Positions 10,777 to 21,878 of a stretch of DNA of 64,000 nucleotides are shown one piece after another. This DNA is from Annulohypoxylon bovei var. microspora (Eukaryota > Ascomycota > Sordariomycetes > Xylariales > Hypoxylaceae), in NCBI GenBank assembly GCA_022836615.1, contig MU405223.1:62001-126000 (forward strand), written 5' to 3'. Both the position numbers and the translations under genes were made by a program. Positions within the stretch are counted from its first letter, which is position 1, and every line of letters starts with the position of its first letter. The notes beneath the pieces are model-generated. The model was not told where the DNA came from, ran no database searches, and saw only the letters and a list, made by a program, of their open reading frames with translations.

Positions 10777-12532
10777 TTTGGCAGTTGTTGAGTTTGTATT
10801 TTTACAATTGGTTGTAGAATTGCGACAAGGAGATCAGAGTATGAATACCTACTAGGTATTGAAAGGTATGTGTCAAACCAAGCTAAACTGCCAAGAGTAT
10901 GGGACGCGTTAATTGACTTTAGAACGCGTTTGGTTATTTTTTGCCTTTTGTCACCGCCTGCAATTTTAGGTTAAGTAAAAGCTTAAGAGAAAAGCCTGTT
11001 CCAGTTTTACAATTCTGCGGGGCACTAGACGATCTTACATAATACTCGCAGACCCAACTGCACGTCTGTCTAAAGGCGGAAGTACAAAAGACGGGAATGC
11101 CGATGAGGGGTGTTTTCAGCCCCTCGTCACGACAGGATCCTTTACGAAAAGTGTTTTGAGACAGCTAGATTGGCTTGCAGTCTAGGTAACCATAAGCATG
11201 TTAGGCATGCAGCATGTTAGGTATCTACCTTACTTATTAGACAGCCCGTACGTAATTGACAAATGGCACTGGACAATATGTAGGTACATCTCATGATCGA
11301 GATATTAATGTCCGATATATTACCTATTTGACTGCAAGTGAACGAGTCAGGAAGGCAAATCATTGAGAGTTGGAGCCCCAAGACTTCCAGCAGCACGAAT
11401 AGGGAATACGAATCGCTGTCTCCCTCGCGGACAGTTGTCTCTTCCTGCGGCCGGGTAGATAGGGGCAATATGAAAAAGGCCGCGTAGAGGTAGGGATATG
11501 TAGTCGTTTTTTCAATATGAATTCCGGTTTCTTCCATGGTGAGGTTTCAAAATTGCACCTACGTACGAATATAAAAGAGATCCGTACCACTTACTGTATA
11601 TGTAAAGGAGGCGAAGCAGTGTTACTTGTTGCTTAGATCATACTTTGTCTCCTTATTATGCACTGTCGGGTTGCATACCTTGCATACCTTGCATGCGTAG
11701 ATCGATCAATGTCCCATTCCGTGATGCCAATTGGAGCTGTCATGTGTCTGCTGTATTTGTATTTGCATTTCCAGGTTATTTTCAAGACGATGAATTATGT
11801 ACCTACCTACATATACTGTGGCGTCAGCACCGTGTACGAATTCTAATTGTTTGATATTATGTTTATAGGTATATAGTACTTATGTACCTAGCAAGTTTTG
11901 CAGGTTCTCAACCGGTTGCTGCTTGCTTGAGGTATCAATAAGATACGTCCAACGTACCTGCTAAACTTGGGTAACTTTTAGGTACTCCATTTTCTATAGT
12001 ACGTATCTCCGTACCTTTTTATCAAGCACTGCCTTGCCTGAATGTGAATTTTCTTCTTCCTTTTTTTCTTTCGTGCACTTGAACGAAGGCAGGTTGATAA
12101 TTGGATGTAAGCTTGAATCTGATCACTAGCCTGCATCCCATGATATTAACTTCCCTTCACATTGGCCCTACATTGGCCCCTACAGCTTTTGCATTTTTCT
12201 TGACGATCCACAATCCAGGCCTAACCCACTAGGACCGAAGTTCCTCTTCTGGTCGTACCCCCACTTTATTTTAGAACCCAAAGGGCACACCGACAACCAT
12301 CGCGATATCATCCTCCCCTCTTCCCGATCTTTCTAAAGCTGGATTTATCCTGCGTCACTCTACACTTTTCACATCTTTCCCTTTTAAAAAGGACCACCGT
12401 CCTTCTTGACTAATTGGTAATCCCGCAGCTAAGGTATATTTTTACCTATCTAGTACCCTAATGCGTCTGGTTTTTTTATTTTTTTATTTTTGCTAACCAT
12501 CTCACATTAGTTAGGCTCAGCAGGTCGCCAAT
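10777..12532. other. Intergenic between divergent genes, no gene seen
   Basis: About 1.75 kb between the divergently transcribed Rfc5-type and aminotransferase genes, so it should hold both promoters. A 106-codon frame on the minus strand (11217-11537) shows no family features. A short direct repeat (TTGCATACC, twice) lies near 11678 and TAGGTAC-type words near 11870-12010. The stretch before 12533 is pyrimidine rich, like a 5' leader. Confidence 0.55.
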
Positions 12533-14624
12533 ATGTCGTTCAACAATCGGAAGTTCTCCATGTAAGTTTATCTTTAATTGATACCTTATAATTGGATCAT
12601 TGTTATTCATCGCATGTTTTTTTTTCTTCTCTCTTTGGATGACGTCAAATTCAAACAACTTCACTAGCCACAATCCTTGACTACCTAATGAATTTATGAA
12701 CTCTTACTAAAATTCGATAACAGGAACCGGAACACTGGTGTTCCGCGCCGTCGCTTTAGCATCGGTGACCCGAGTGCCAATGGTATGGATAATCTTTTAA
12801 ATTCCCCATATTCTTCATGTTGTAATACCGCCAAGAATATCACGTCTTTGTACTTGTGCCTGGTTCTGATATACATGATATACATACATACCATGTATAC
12901 CTCGTGGCGGTCTTGGCACTTGGCAAACGTGGCCTTCATGTCCTTGCGGCGGCATGTCTCACTTAAGATATAATATATCACTAACAATCTTTCTTGGCAG
13001 AGACGAGCTCTAAGATCCATCGTCAATTCCGTGCTGCTAACCCGGGCCACCTTCCCCATGCCGGTCTGGATGCTTCACGTGCTTCCACTGGTGTCGTCTG
13101 GTGCACTGAGCGAGCCGCTGAGTATGGCTTCCTCGAGGAGCCTGAGAAGTGGGCCAACCTTGGTCAAGGTGCCCCCGAGGTTGAAGATGACATCGAGGGT
13201 TGCTTTGAGCGCCCTCACACCATAGATGTCTCTGTTGCTCTCCGTGAGTATGGTCCCACTGCTGGTATCAAGCCCCTGCGTGCCGCTGTTGCCAGAATGT
13301 ACAATGAGATGCACCGTCAAGGCAAGGAGAGCCAGTATTCATGGGAGAACGTCGCCATTGTCCCCGGTGGACGAGCAGGCTTGATCCGAATTGCTGCCGT
13401 CCTTAACAATGCCTACGTTGGATTCTTCATCCCTGACTACACAGCCTACAACGAGATGTTATCTCTCTTCAAGAACGTAAGATAGTTCCAACCTACTCGA
13501 GCCTTCAAGACCACTAATAGTGAATAGTTCGCTGCTATCCCTACACCCCTATCAGAGGAGGATGGCTACCACATTCATCCTGATGTGATCGCCCGGGAGA
13601 TTGCTCGAGGTACCTCGGTCATTATTACCTCCAACCCTCGAAACCCTACTGGTAGAGTGGTGGCCAACCCCGAATTGGCCGAGATTCAGGATATCTGCCG
13701 TGGACGCGCGACTTTGGTTAGCGATGAATTCTACTCCGGTTACAATTACACCAGCAACTGCGATGGTACTACCATTTCGGCTGCGGAGAATATTGAGGAA
13801 GTAGATGAAGATGACGTTCTTATTATCGACGGACTTACCAAGCGATTCCGTCTCCCCGGCTGGCGTATCGCCTGGATTCTGGGACCCAAGGAGTTCATTA
13901 AGGCGTAAGTTTAACAGAATGTGTCATAATTCTAAAATTGAAGCTAATGTATCATTTCAAGCATTGGTTCTTGTGGTTCGTACCTTGATGGTGGAGCCAA
14001 CGCTCCTTTCCAGGAGGCGGCCATCCCGATGCTTGAGCCTTCCCTTGTCCGCAAGGAGATGGAGGCTCTTCAACACCACTTCCGGGTTAGTACCTAGCCC
14101 GAGTCCTTGATACTAATTGTATCTTCAATATACACTAACATGATTTTTCTCTTCAGGACAAGCGGGATTACGTCGTCAAGCGTCTTCGAGACATGGGTTT
14201 CGTCATCAAGTACGTGCCCGACAGCACCTTCTACCTTTGGTTGAACCTCGAGGGTCTCCCTGGCCCCATCTCCGACGGTCTGAACTTCTTCCAGGCCTGC
14301 TTAGAAGAGAAGGTTATCGTTGTTCCCGGTATCTTCTTTGACTTGAATCCCTCTCGTCGCCGAGACCTGTTTGACAGTCCCTGCCACCACTGTAAGTCCG
14401 CTTTCTGTACATACAAAATCTTTGATATATTATCCCTTCTCTTCACTATTCAAGTTTCTAACAATTTACAATAGTCGTCCGCTTCTCTTACGGTCCCAAG
14501 ATGGACGTTCTTCAGATGGGCTGCGATGGTATCGAACGGGTTGTTAACAAGTAAGTTTATTTACCTATACAGATGTGAGATATAAGACTAACAACTCGAT
14601 AGGTTCAAGAAGTTCACCGCCTAG
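12533..14624 (+). CDS. PLP-dependent aminotransferase, class I/II fold
   Basis: Fold type I aminotransferase, probably cytosolic, using pyridoxal phosphate; the amino-acid substrate cannot be told from sequence. Eight exons: 12533-12561, 12724-12782, 13001-13476, 13528-13904, 13962-14085, 14157-14391, 14475-14550 and 14603-14624, giving 465 aa. The PLP lysine is K293 in GLTKRFRLPGWRIAW. The Asp that contacts the pyridine nitrogen is D254 in VSDEFYSGY, and the substrate-binding signature SNPRNPTG is at 223-230. The family Arg region falls in the last exons (VVRFSYGP). The first exon is very short (29 nt) and the last codes for only a handful of residues. No mitochondrial presequence is evident; the N-terminus is Arg/Asn rich (MSFNNRKFS). 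Confidence 0.92.
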
Positions 14625-15391
14625 ATTAGACATTGCTTGTTGGCAATGACGCATGTCGAACACCGGCATATCCCTCACCCCTTCCCCTTTGTAAATGAGG
14701 CGATTGCATCTCGTCCAAAACCTTTTCTAGATAGAAGGTAGAAAAAGGATTTCAGGGATTTTAGTTGAGGATGATCCTTTACATGGTTGAAGAATAAGAC
14801 GCTTTTCTTTCCTTCCTGCCAAAATTTATCCTCATTCTGCCTCGTTACCATTCCGTGTTTCGTAGCTTATATCTAAAAGTAATGAGGTGAGTTCGGGTGA
14901 CTGTAAAGTACACCTACACATATCATGTAGGTGTGTCATGTTAACTCGGTGAAGGTCACACAAGGTCCTACTAGAAATACCAAGGATCTACTAAAACCAT
15001 AGAACCAATACGATCCTTAATCCAACGAGTAGTGATACATATTAACTGTCATTATCTAGGCTAAAAAGTAGAGCGGCAAAACCAAGGCATTGCCCATCCA
15101 CCGGGGGAAACTTGCGTTAATCAAAAATCATATCCTTTACGAACGATTAAAACCTGGGGGTAGTGCCATTTCATTCTGCGAGATGACTATCTGCATAGGC
15201 TACCACGCATATCATCTGTTTTACCTGCCTCCTTCAGACATGCGCGTTTCCTTCGTGCACCCATTGCCAAATTCAGTAAAAGGAAAACAAAACTAATCCG
15301 TAGCATGAACAAGGAAGCAAAAGCCCAATGTGAAATCGGACTACCCACCCAACCGTGAACTTCAGAAAGTCCAGATTCATGCGCGATTCGT
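14625..15391. other. Intergenic between convergent genes, no gene seen
   Basis: About 770 bp between two gene 3' ends, so it should contain both 3' UTRs and polyadenylation signals. Only short frames occur. A near-palindromic pair of ACACCTACA/TGTAGGTGT words lies near 14910-14935. Confidence 0.55.
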
Positions 15392-17158
15392 TCACTATTC
15401 AATGATTAGTAGGAGAATAGGAGAAAACTAGGATGGAATCACAGCTACACATACTAGAATTTCGTCCTCCATAGGGGCGTCACCGTTGGTAGCAGCAGGC
15501 GCACTACCGTTAGCATTCTCATTCTGATTGCTAGCGTCGAAGTAGTCAGCCATTTCAGAATCCAACTCCTCAGCGGTCTTCTTAGCGGGGCGAGCGCTGC
15601 GGGGACCACCGCGTCGCTTGCGGCCGCGAGCACCAGAGCCAACTGCCTTTCCTGCCGCTTCCTTCTTCTTGTCGTTCGCTGCAGATTTGGGCTGAGCCTT
15701 GGGTTGGGTAATGCGTTCGGTGAGAGTCTTCGGAGGAGCGATCTCAGCTGCCTTGGCAGCGCTTACGACAATCTCAATCTTGGTAATGTTAGTATAAAAC
15801 TTGGATTATTGAAAATAAGGTCAACTCACCTTGATAGGACGGTTGTCGACAAGGAGACCGTTCAGGGCGGCGAACGCTTTGCTAGCTCCATCGAGCTTAG
15901 AAAACGTGACAGTGGCAATTCCACGGCTGACGCTATTCGGGCCATAGGATAACTCTACACGCTTGATAGGGCCAACGGAGGTTGCGAAATACTCCTATGG
16001 AGGGCACGTATGTTAGTATCCTGAAATCCATTCGAAGTGCGCAGAATGCGGTAAGCAATATCGACCATCGAGCAATCCTAGCACTCGGAGAACCGTCTAC
16101 AGTATGCATCCGAAGGTAAATCAGCATCAACGAGCACGCAGTGAGCGTTAGTAGCCGGCACCAAATCCAACAGCACACGTACAACCCCCGAAAGCCACAC
16201 ACTCTCCAGCCTGACTAATCTCAATTCATCATAGCAAGGTCAAGTTTACTCGGGATGATGAACCACCACATCATACCACGAGATGACCCCAAGCCGTGGC
16301 AGACATAAGATGCCTCCATATCCAACCAACAAGGTCAGAGTACTTGCTTTGCTTAGTCCACTGTAGATCCAATGTCATCAACACCCGGGTCGGTATCGTT
16401 AAAACGAAACCTTCTGATTTGTTGCTTTTTGTAGCGCTGTTGCTCACTGCTATGCTCGCTGTGTTGCAAGTGTCCTATACAAGGATGTTCCGGCAAAGGT
16501 AGCAATCTCATAGATCGAGATAACAAGCTCGTGAAGATATGCTTTGATCCATTTAAGTGCGCGAATTGTAGCCTATAGTGGAGGGTTGCCAAGCCTGCCG
16601 AAGGACGTACAACATGGACTCGCGACTAGGATAGGTTCAACTCCCGACATTGTAGCAGCATTAAGCGCATACGTAGTCAAGGGAGGAGCCTAAGCAATCT
16701 GGCAGCTCTAGGCTAGCCAAGATGAGCCATCTCTAGGTAAGAGAATAATGATAATTATGCCGATCGTTCTACGATAGGAGCGTACGGTTCAAGGAAGATG
16801 TCGACGAAATTCCGCTGGCGAAAGCCTCAGGAAACATACCTTAATTTGGCCCTCGTTCACGTCCTTGGGCTAGTAGTAGGTTAGTAAAGTCACAAAATGA
16901 AATTTAGTCTATGGGGTAACTTACTAGGTTGCTAACTACAACCTTGCTTTCTCCATTACCACCAGCTGCCTTGCCCGTGTTCTGCTTGGCCGCAGCAGCG
17001 CGAGTCAACTTCGGCGTCTTCTGAACGCCGCCGACAGGCGCTGCCTTAGTGGCTCGTCCGACAGATCGGCGCTGGGGTCGACCACCACGGCCGCCGCCGC
17101 CAACGCGACGTTGGGTCGATACGATCTCATCAAGAGACTGGTCGAGCTTTCCGGACAT
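15392..17158 (-). CDS. mlo3/yra1: mRNA export factor of the Yra1/Mlo3 (ALY/REF) family
   Basis: RNA-binding adaptor that couples transcription and splicing to mRNA export through Sub2/UAP56 and Mex67. Exons 17158-16925, 16869-16840, 15994-15830, 15778-15455 and probably 15394-15392 give 251 aa. The N-terminus carries the short acidic motif of the family (MSGKLDQSLDEIV), followed by an Arg/Gly-rich segment. The RRM runs from about 72 to 143, with VVVSNL as RNP2 and SRGIATVTF as RNP1. A basic Lys/Arg-rich region (GRKRRGGPR) follows. The C-terminus ends MEDEIL. The final intron (15395-15454, GTATGT donor, CTAAT branch, TAG acceptor) puts the stop codon alone in the last exon; read-through would instead add eight residues and stop at 15428. 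The intron inside the RRM is 845 nt, far longer than the others here. Confidence 0.92.
15995..16839 (-). other. Exceptionally long intron in the Yra1/Mlo3 gene (845 nt)
   Basis: The donor GTATGT (16839) and acceptor CCATAG, with an upstream ACTAAC branch-site match, bound an 845-nt intron. Most other introns in this window are 47-90 nt; the longest exceptions are 164 to 227 nt. It splits the RRM between NEGQIK and EYFATS. No family-recognisable frame, and no convincing C/D or H/ACA snoRNA, was found inside it. Budding yeast YRA1 also has one unusually long intron used for negative autoregulation, so a regulatory role here is a reasonable inference. Confidence 0.85.
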
Positions 17159-18383
17159 CGTGATTAGGGTTTAATGACAGATCGTTGTATGGAATAGGTG
17201 AAAATAACGCGATCAATAGGCGTGCCGAATGATCAGGCTATACGTTCGGCCTAACGGATGACTTATTGAATGAGCGCAAAAGCGTATGAGAAAAGTGATA
17301 CCCTTCAATAGCGAAAATGAAGGCTTGAATACTTTGCGCGATGCAGGAGGTAAATATTAGTTGTACGCGCGAAATATGAGAGAAAGCGGCGGAATGCTTG
17401 GGTGTGGTGGTAGAAGTGTTGGTTTAAAAAAAATCGATCTGGAAGGTTGGCAGGCAGATACGAATACGGCTGACGAAGTTGGATGCAGCCAATAGAGAAA
17501 TAAAGTAGAAATTAAAAAACGCTTTATCGAGGTGATTTTCCTTGCGATCAAGTGGTGGGAGAAAGGCAAGTTTGTGAATGTGTGGATAAAGTTGAAGAAG
17601 AGAGTATGATTGAAGTTGAGTCCTGTTTGAAAGGAAATCAAATGAGGAAGCGCGAGGGAGGGAGTACTGTTGAAAACAATGAGTCGCCTGGTCAGCCACT
17701 AAAACTCTATCAAGTGGGTCCTACTGTTATCTCCACCGTACGTGGCGCGAAATTACTTAATTTAGATTAGACTCACAGGCTGTACAGTCATGCCTAAACC
17801 GATTCCACTATGCAAGGCATAAGGAATCTACTGTAGGTACCTTAGCAATATGTCACTGAAAATAGAAATGGTTATTGAAATGCTTGAAGAAACCGCTCTG
17901 AGTGGACGACTCGAAACTGGTTCTTTTACTAGTTTTTAATATCTAGGCACATTAGATATCTAGGCACATTAGATATCTACATATGTACCTAGATACTCAT
18001 ATTTTACACGTGTGATGAGAATTAATGTTGAAGGCAAATCAACTTTGCTCAGCTTGATTTTTCATATAACCCGGGGCTATACACACAAGGCCTTGATATA
18101 CAGGTACAGGAAGTCCTCCGATGCAACCTGCATTAGTCCACCTGCTGAAATCCCCCTAAAATCGTGGATGCCAAGTCCAGACTGATCAAATTGTCTTGAT
18201 CAAAGAGCATTATCATGTAGTAGTCGAGCTCTTAATAACCTAAGCATTTGGCATTTGCGGTACCTGAATGTCCCCCAATTCATACATAGGTTCACCACCA
18301 ACTATCAAGATAGCTTTCCTCATCTTGTATACGACCAAGTCTAGGAGATATCCATAAACCCTTGATTCGAGTTGCTATTGTTT
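17159..18383. other. Intergenic, with a 17-bp direct repeat
   Basis: About 1.2 kb holding the Yra1/Mlo3 promoter and the Ost4 3' UTR. No gene is seen; the 91- and 94-codon frames around 17357-17699 have no family features. Two exact tandem copies of a 17-bp unit lie at 17941-17974. Confidence 0.55.
17941..17974. repeat. Two tandem copies of a 17-bp unit
   Basis: The unit ATCTAGGCACATTAGAT occurs twice head to tail without mismatch and is followed by the first bases of a third copy. It lies in intergenic DNA and contains a CTAGG core like many other intergenic words in the window. Confidence 0.9.
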
Positions 18384-18557
18384 TCACTTTGTTGCGCTTG
18401 ATGGTTTTGCTGGTGCTAGTGTTGATTTCGTAGTTTTCTCGGAAAGCACATCGTCCTCTCGTGAGTTGACCTCGAAGAAATGGTACAAAACAATGAGAAC
18501 CATGGCCACGGAGCCAAGGAAGATGGCGAGAGTGTACAGATCGTCGTCGGAAATCAT
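18384..18557 (-). CDS. ost4: Ost4, small subunit of oligosaccharyltransferase
   Basis: Tiny membrane subunit of the ER oligosaccharyltransferase complex that N-glycosylates proteins; Ost4 helps link Ost3/Ost6 to Stt3. The product is 57 aa in one exon. MISDDDLYTLAIFLGSVAMV and the following VLIVLYHFFEVN match the Ost4 pattern: a short lumenal N-terminus starting MIS, then one transmembrane helix (about residues 8-29). A charged Ser/Lys tail follows, longer than in yeast Ost4 (36 aa). An in-frame ATG at 18614 would add 19 residues ahead of MISDDD, but the family start argues for 18557. Genes this short are easily missed by automatic annotation. Confidence 0.88.
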   Translation of the reverse strand: MISDDDLYTLAIFLGSVAMVLIVLYHFFEVNSREDDVLSEKTTKSTLAPAKPSSATK

Positions 18558-19275
18558 GGTGAACGATGCGCTCTGAAATGGTCTGCTTAATGTTCCGGGA
18601 AGCGAATCTAGCATAGAATGTTAATTATTTGCCATTGATATTTTCAAAGAATGCATGAGACATACTCTATACACTGACGACGGCGTCCTTTGTTACTAGT
18701 ATTTCACGAGAAGGTAACGACGTAAAAGTGTGATAATGTGTTGGTGGTGTGGTGGGTGAATTTCTTTACACGTTCGTTAACATGTCGGATAATTGAGGCC
18801 AGCTTGGAGCTTCTCAATTGCAACTTCCAAGGTTCGCGGTTACGTGCAGAGACAACGTAAGTCGGTACGACGGTACACACATGTCTAGCGTGCGCACGTA
18901 CCTAAATACTGTACATAGGTACATTTGATGGATGAGTGCATGTGGCTGAGTCCACTTAGTTACTGAGAGTGCCACATCTTTGATCATGTGACGTTGACTT
19001 AAAATTTACATATCTCATTGGTTCCAAGGGTTTTCCCCGCTAGTCTTACAGCCCACCAACCCACTAATACATACTGTATCATTCATTGAAGTTCAATTAC
19101 GATTGCCTTTTTCTACCAATTCATTCCTAGAAACACCTCGCTATTACCTAGTAGCGCCTCGACAGTCTTTTCCAATCGGCCAACTACCTCTAGTTTTCAG
19201 TGAGGTCTCCATTGATATAATTCGAAAAACCACCCATTACGGCGTTCTTAACCTTCCGGGTTACTGCCAGTCAGT
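18558..19275. other. Intergenic between divergent genes
   Basis: About 720 bp between the Ost4 and Tma46-type starts, so it serves as promoter DNA for both. TACATAGGTAC-type words occur near 18915. No gene is seen. Confidence 0.55.
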
Positions 19276-20421
19276 ATGCCTCCAAAAAAGAAAGAAGAAG
19301 TCAAAGGCAAAAAGCCTTCCGCCACCAAGCTTGCCGAGGACAAGACATTTGGTATGAAAAACAAGAAGGGTTCAGTTGCCCAGAAGCATATCAAGCAGAT
19401 TCAAGCGACGGCAAAGGCCGGAGGTAGTGCAGAAGAAAAGAAGAAGCAAGCAGAAAAGGATGCCCGTGCCCGAGAGAAGAAGGCCGCCGAGGACGCAAAG
19501 CGGGAGACCGACGCTCTACTCAACAAACCAGCCCAGATACAGAAAGTTCCTTTTGGTGTCGATCCCAAGACCGTTGTCTGCATATTCTTCAAGAAGGGTA
19601 ATTGCGAAAAAGGAAAGAAGTGCAAGTTCGCACACGACCTCTCGGTTGAACGAAAGACCGAAAAGAAGAACTTATACACCGACGGTCGAGCCGATGAAGA
19701 AGAAAAGAAGCAAGAGACATCTGCAGACTGGGACGAGGAAAAGTTACGAAATGTAGTTCTTTCTAAGAAGGGAAATCAACAGACCACCACCGACAAGGTG
19801 TGCAAATTCTTCATCGAGGCAATCGAAGACGGGAAATATGGTTGGTTTTGGACATGTCCCAATGATGGCAATAAGTGCAAATACAAGCACGCCCTTCCAC
19901 CAGGGTAAGTTATCTTTACCAGTTACCCCCATTCAAAATGCGCCGTGTGTCTTTTCTAACTTTACCATTTCAGTTTCGTACTCAAGACCAAGGAACAGCG
20001 CGCAGCCGAGAAAGCTCTCCTGGACAAGTCTCCGCTCAAGACTTTAACTCTTGAGGATTTCTTAGAGTCTGAGAGACATAAACTAACCGGAACGCTCACG
20101 CCTGTCACCCCTGAGACTTTCGCCAAGTGGAAGCAAGATCGATTAGGCAAGAAGGCGGCCGAGGAACAAGCTCGACAAGCTAAGGAATCAACCGGCCGTG
20201 CCCTATTCGAAAGTGGTAACTGGAGATATGGAGAAGATTCCGGAGAAGAAGATGATGAAGTGGATGATGGTGCTTGGAATCTAGAGAGACTAAGGCAAGA
20301 GACACAGGCCATCCTAGACAAGAGGGAAGCAGACCGAATAGCCGCGGCCGCGGGCTACCCTGCCGATTCACACCAACCTCCGGATACCGAGGATAGCACC
20401 CCCGTGGCGGCGGGCGCTTGA
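19276..20421 (+). CDS. tma46: Tma46/ZC3H15-type CCCH zinc-finger protein (DRG-binding)
   Basis: Ribosome-associated cytoplasmic protein. The family (yeast Tma46, animal ZC3H15/DFRP1) binds and stabilises the translational GTPase DRG/Rbg. Exons 19276-19904 and 19974-20421 give 358 aa. The N-terminus is Lys rich and probably helical (KKKEEVKGKKPSATKLAEDK). Finger 1 uses C102, C110, C116 and H120 (Cx7Cx5Cx3H). Finger 2 uses C176, C194, C201 and H205, the wide spacing typical of this family. The DFRP region follows, with LTLEDFLESER and TFAKWKQDRLGKKAAEE, then an acidic stretch (EDSGEEDDEVDDG). The single intron (19905-19973) falls just after finger 2. Confidence 0.92.
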
Positions 20422-21033
20422 AGTCCTCACCTCCATCATAATGGGGTAATGGAGCGAAAATTCTGGGTAAACCAGCAGAGTGCCATCGTAGAGATGGATA
20501 CTCGATATAAGCGACGCGTCAAGGATAACGACATGTCGACAGCTTGATGATGCTGTTGCGTTTAGGCCAGAGCAAATCCGTATAGGAGTTGAGCTACTGT
20601 TAGTCCTCCGGACCATGCAAAAGAACATGAACCCGCCATAGAATTGACGGATTTAGTCCACTGGCTTAGGTTTCTAAAGATTGTACTAATCGAAAACCAA
20701 TTCGAGATACACTACGTTACCCGTTCTTTCAGATGTTATACCTTCGTCACTTGCATTATGGTTGATACGACATATTAATATCATTCAATCCGTCGATATA
20801 GTAAGCTATTGAGATATTGAGATATTGAGTTATAGCTTTGCAAAGCATGACAAAGCTCGGGATAAGCTTAGCAATCTGGTTCTGGTTGTCAGGCGTGCCC
20901 TGGTGATCATGAAGCCATATGAACAGGCTCAGGTAATTATGCTTTGCGAGAATGACTATGAATATTTTGAAGACTGAGCTGTTTCGAAATAAACTAATTG
21001 CTGCCTTGATTTTCCCTCTGGTTAGAAAAAGTC
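20422..21033. other. Intergenic between convergent genes, no gene seen
   Basis: About 610 bp of 3' flanking DNA for two convergent genes. A short ATTGAGATATTGAG direct repeat lies near 20811-20830. No supported frame. Confidence 0.55.
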
Positions 21034-21878
21034 TCACCACTTTTCAACATAAGGTCGCATATCGACTTCTTGGGTGAACGCAGAGCGGTGCTGGGTGTGT
21101 AGGTTCCAGTAGCTCTCGGCAATCTAGTTTATAGTTAGTATTGCAAGAAGACTTCGTGCCTTTGAACACTAACCGCGTCTGCTCTTATCTTGCCATCCTC
21201 AGCGCCATTATTAACACTGTAATTGACCGTCCTCGGGATGTCAATAACTCCGTCGATAATAGCATGCGCTACATGTACTCCTTTGGGTCCAAATTCGCGA
21301 GCTAGAGACTGGCCGAGGGCTCGTCGAGCAAACATACCAGCTGCCATTGTGGAGAACAGATACGAACCCCTGACGGAAGCCGTAGCTCCCGTGATGAGCA
21401 ATGTAGGTGGATGTTCTGAGTCGGGAACTGATTCTAGAAGTAGTGGGAGAGTCTTCTGAGCGAAGTTGAAAAGACCTCGCCTGCCAAGTCATTTAGTCCA
21501 ACATGAACAAAGCAAGTTGGATACTCAAACATACGCATTACCACCAACTGCAACATCGAAATCTTCGGCTTTCAACTCGAGGAATGGCTTCCTCTGAAAA
21601 CCAGCACTGACGTTGTAGATCGCCGCGGCGAGTTTGAAGTCTGGCAGCTCCTTTGCGATCGTCTCGAAGGCCGCGTCTAACGACTTGACGTCCGAGGTGT
21701 CTGCGCTGATGCCAATGGCTTTACCACCGGAGTTATTGATCTCTGCAACGGTGTCCTGGTACGACTCGGGTGTACGAGTTAAGAGCACCACGGGGTACGA
21801 CTTGGCGAACCGGATAGCGCAAGCTCTGCCAGTGCCTGGGCCAGCACCAGCGACGACGGCGAAGAACTTGGAAGACAT
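21034..21878 (-). CDS. Short-chain dehydrogenase/reductase-fold protein, catalytic Tyr/Lys absent
   Basis: Rossmann-fold SDR relative of 246 aa from exons 21878-21535, 21480-21174 and 21123-21034. The nucleotide-binding Gly motif is VAGAGPGTGRA (G11-G17). The mid-fold NAG equivalent is AAIYNVSAGF. The expected active-site segment is TLLITGATASVRGSYLFSTM (141-160) followed by AAGMFARRALGQSLAREFG. Aligned by eye to relatives with an FAAFAGAKFALRAL-like segment, the Lys position is M164 and no Tyr sits at YxxxK spacing. The fold continues with GPKGVHVAHAIIDGVIDIPR. It may bind NAD(P) without classical SDR catalysis; function unknown. The last short exon ends EVDMRPYVEKW. Expressed-gene status is likely given three clean in-frame introns. 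Confidence 0.88.

Noticed and set aside
11217..11537. 106-codon minus-strand frame between the Rfc5-type and aminotransferase genes
   Set aside because: No domain, no splice extension, and position in a two-sided promoter region; probably chance.
16121..16232. C/D-box snoRNA inside the long Yra1 intron
   Set aside because: An ATGATGA word and a downstream CTGA exist on the transcribed strand, but flanking bases do not form a terminal stem and no convincing internal boxes were seen.
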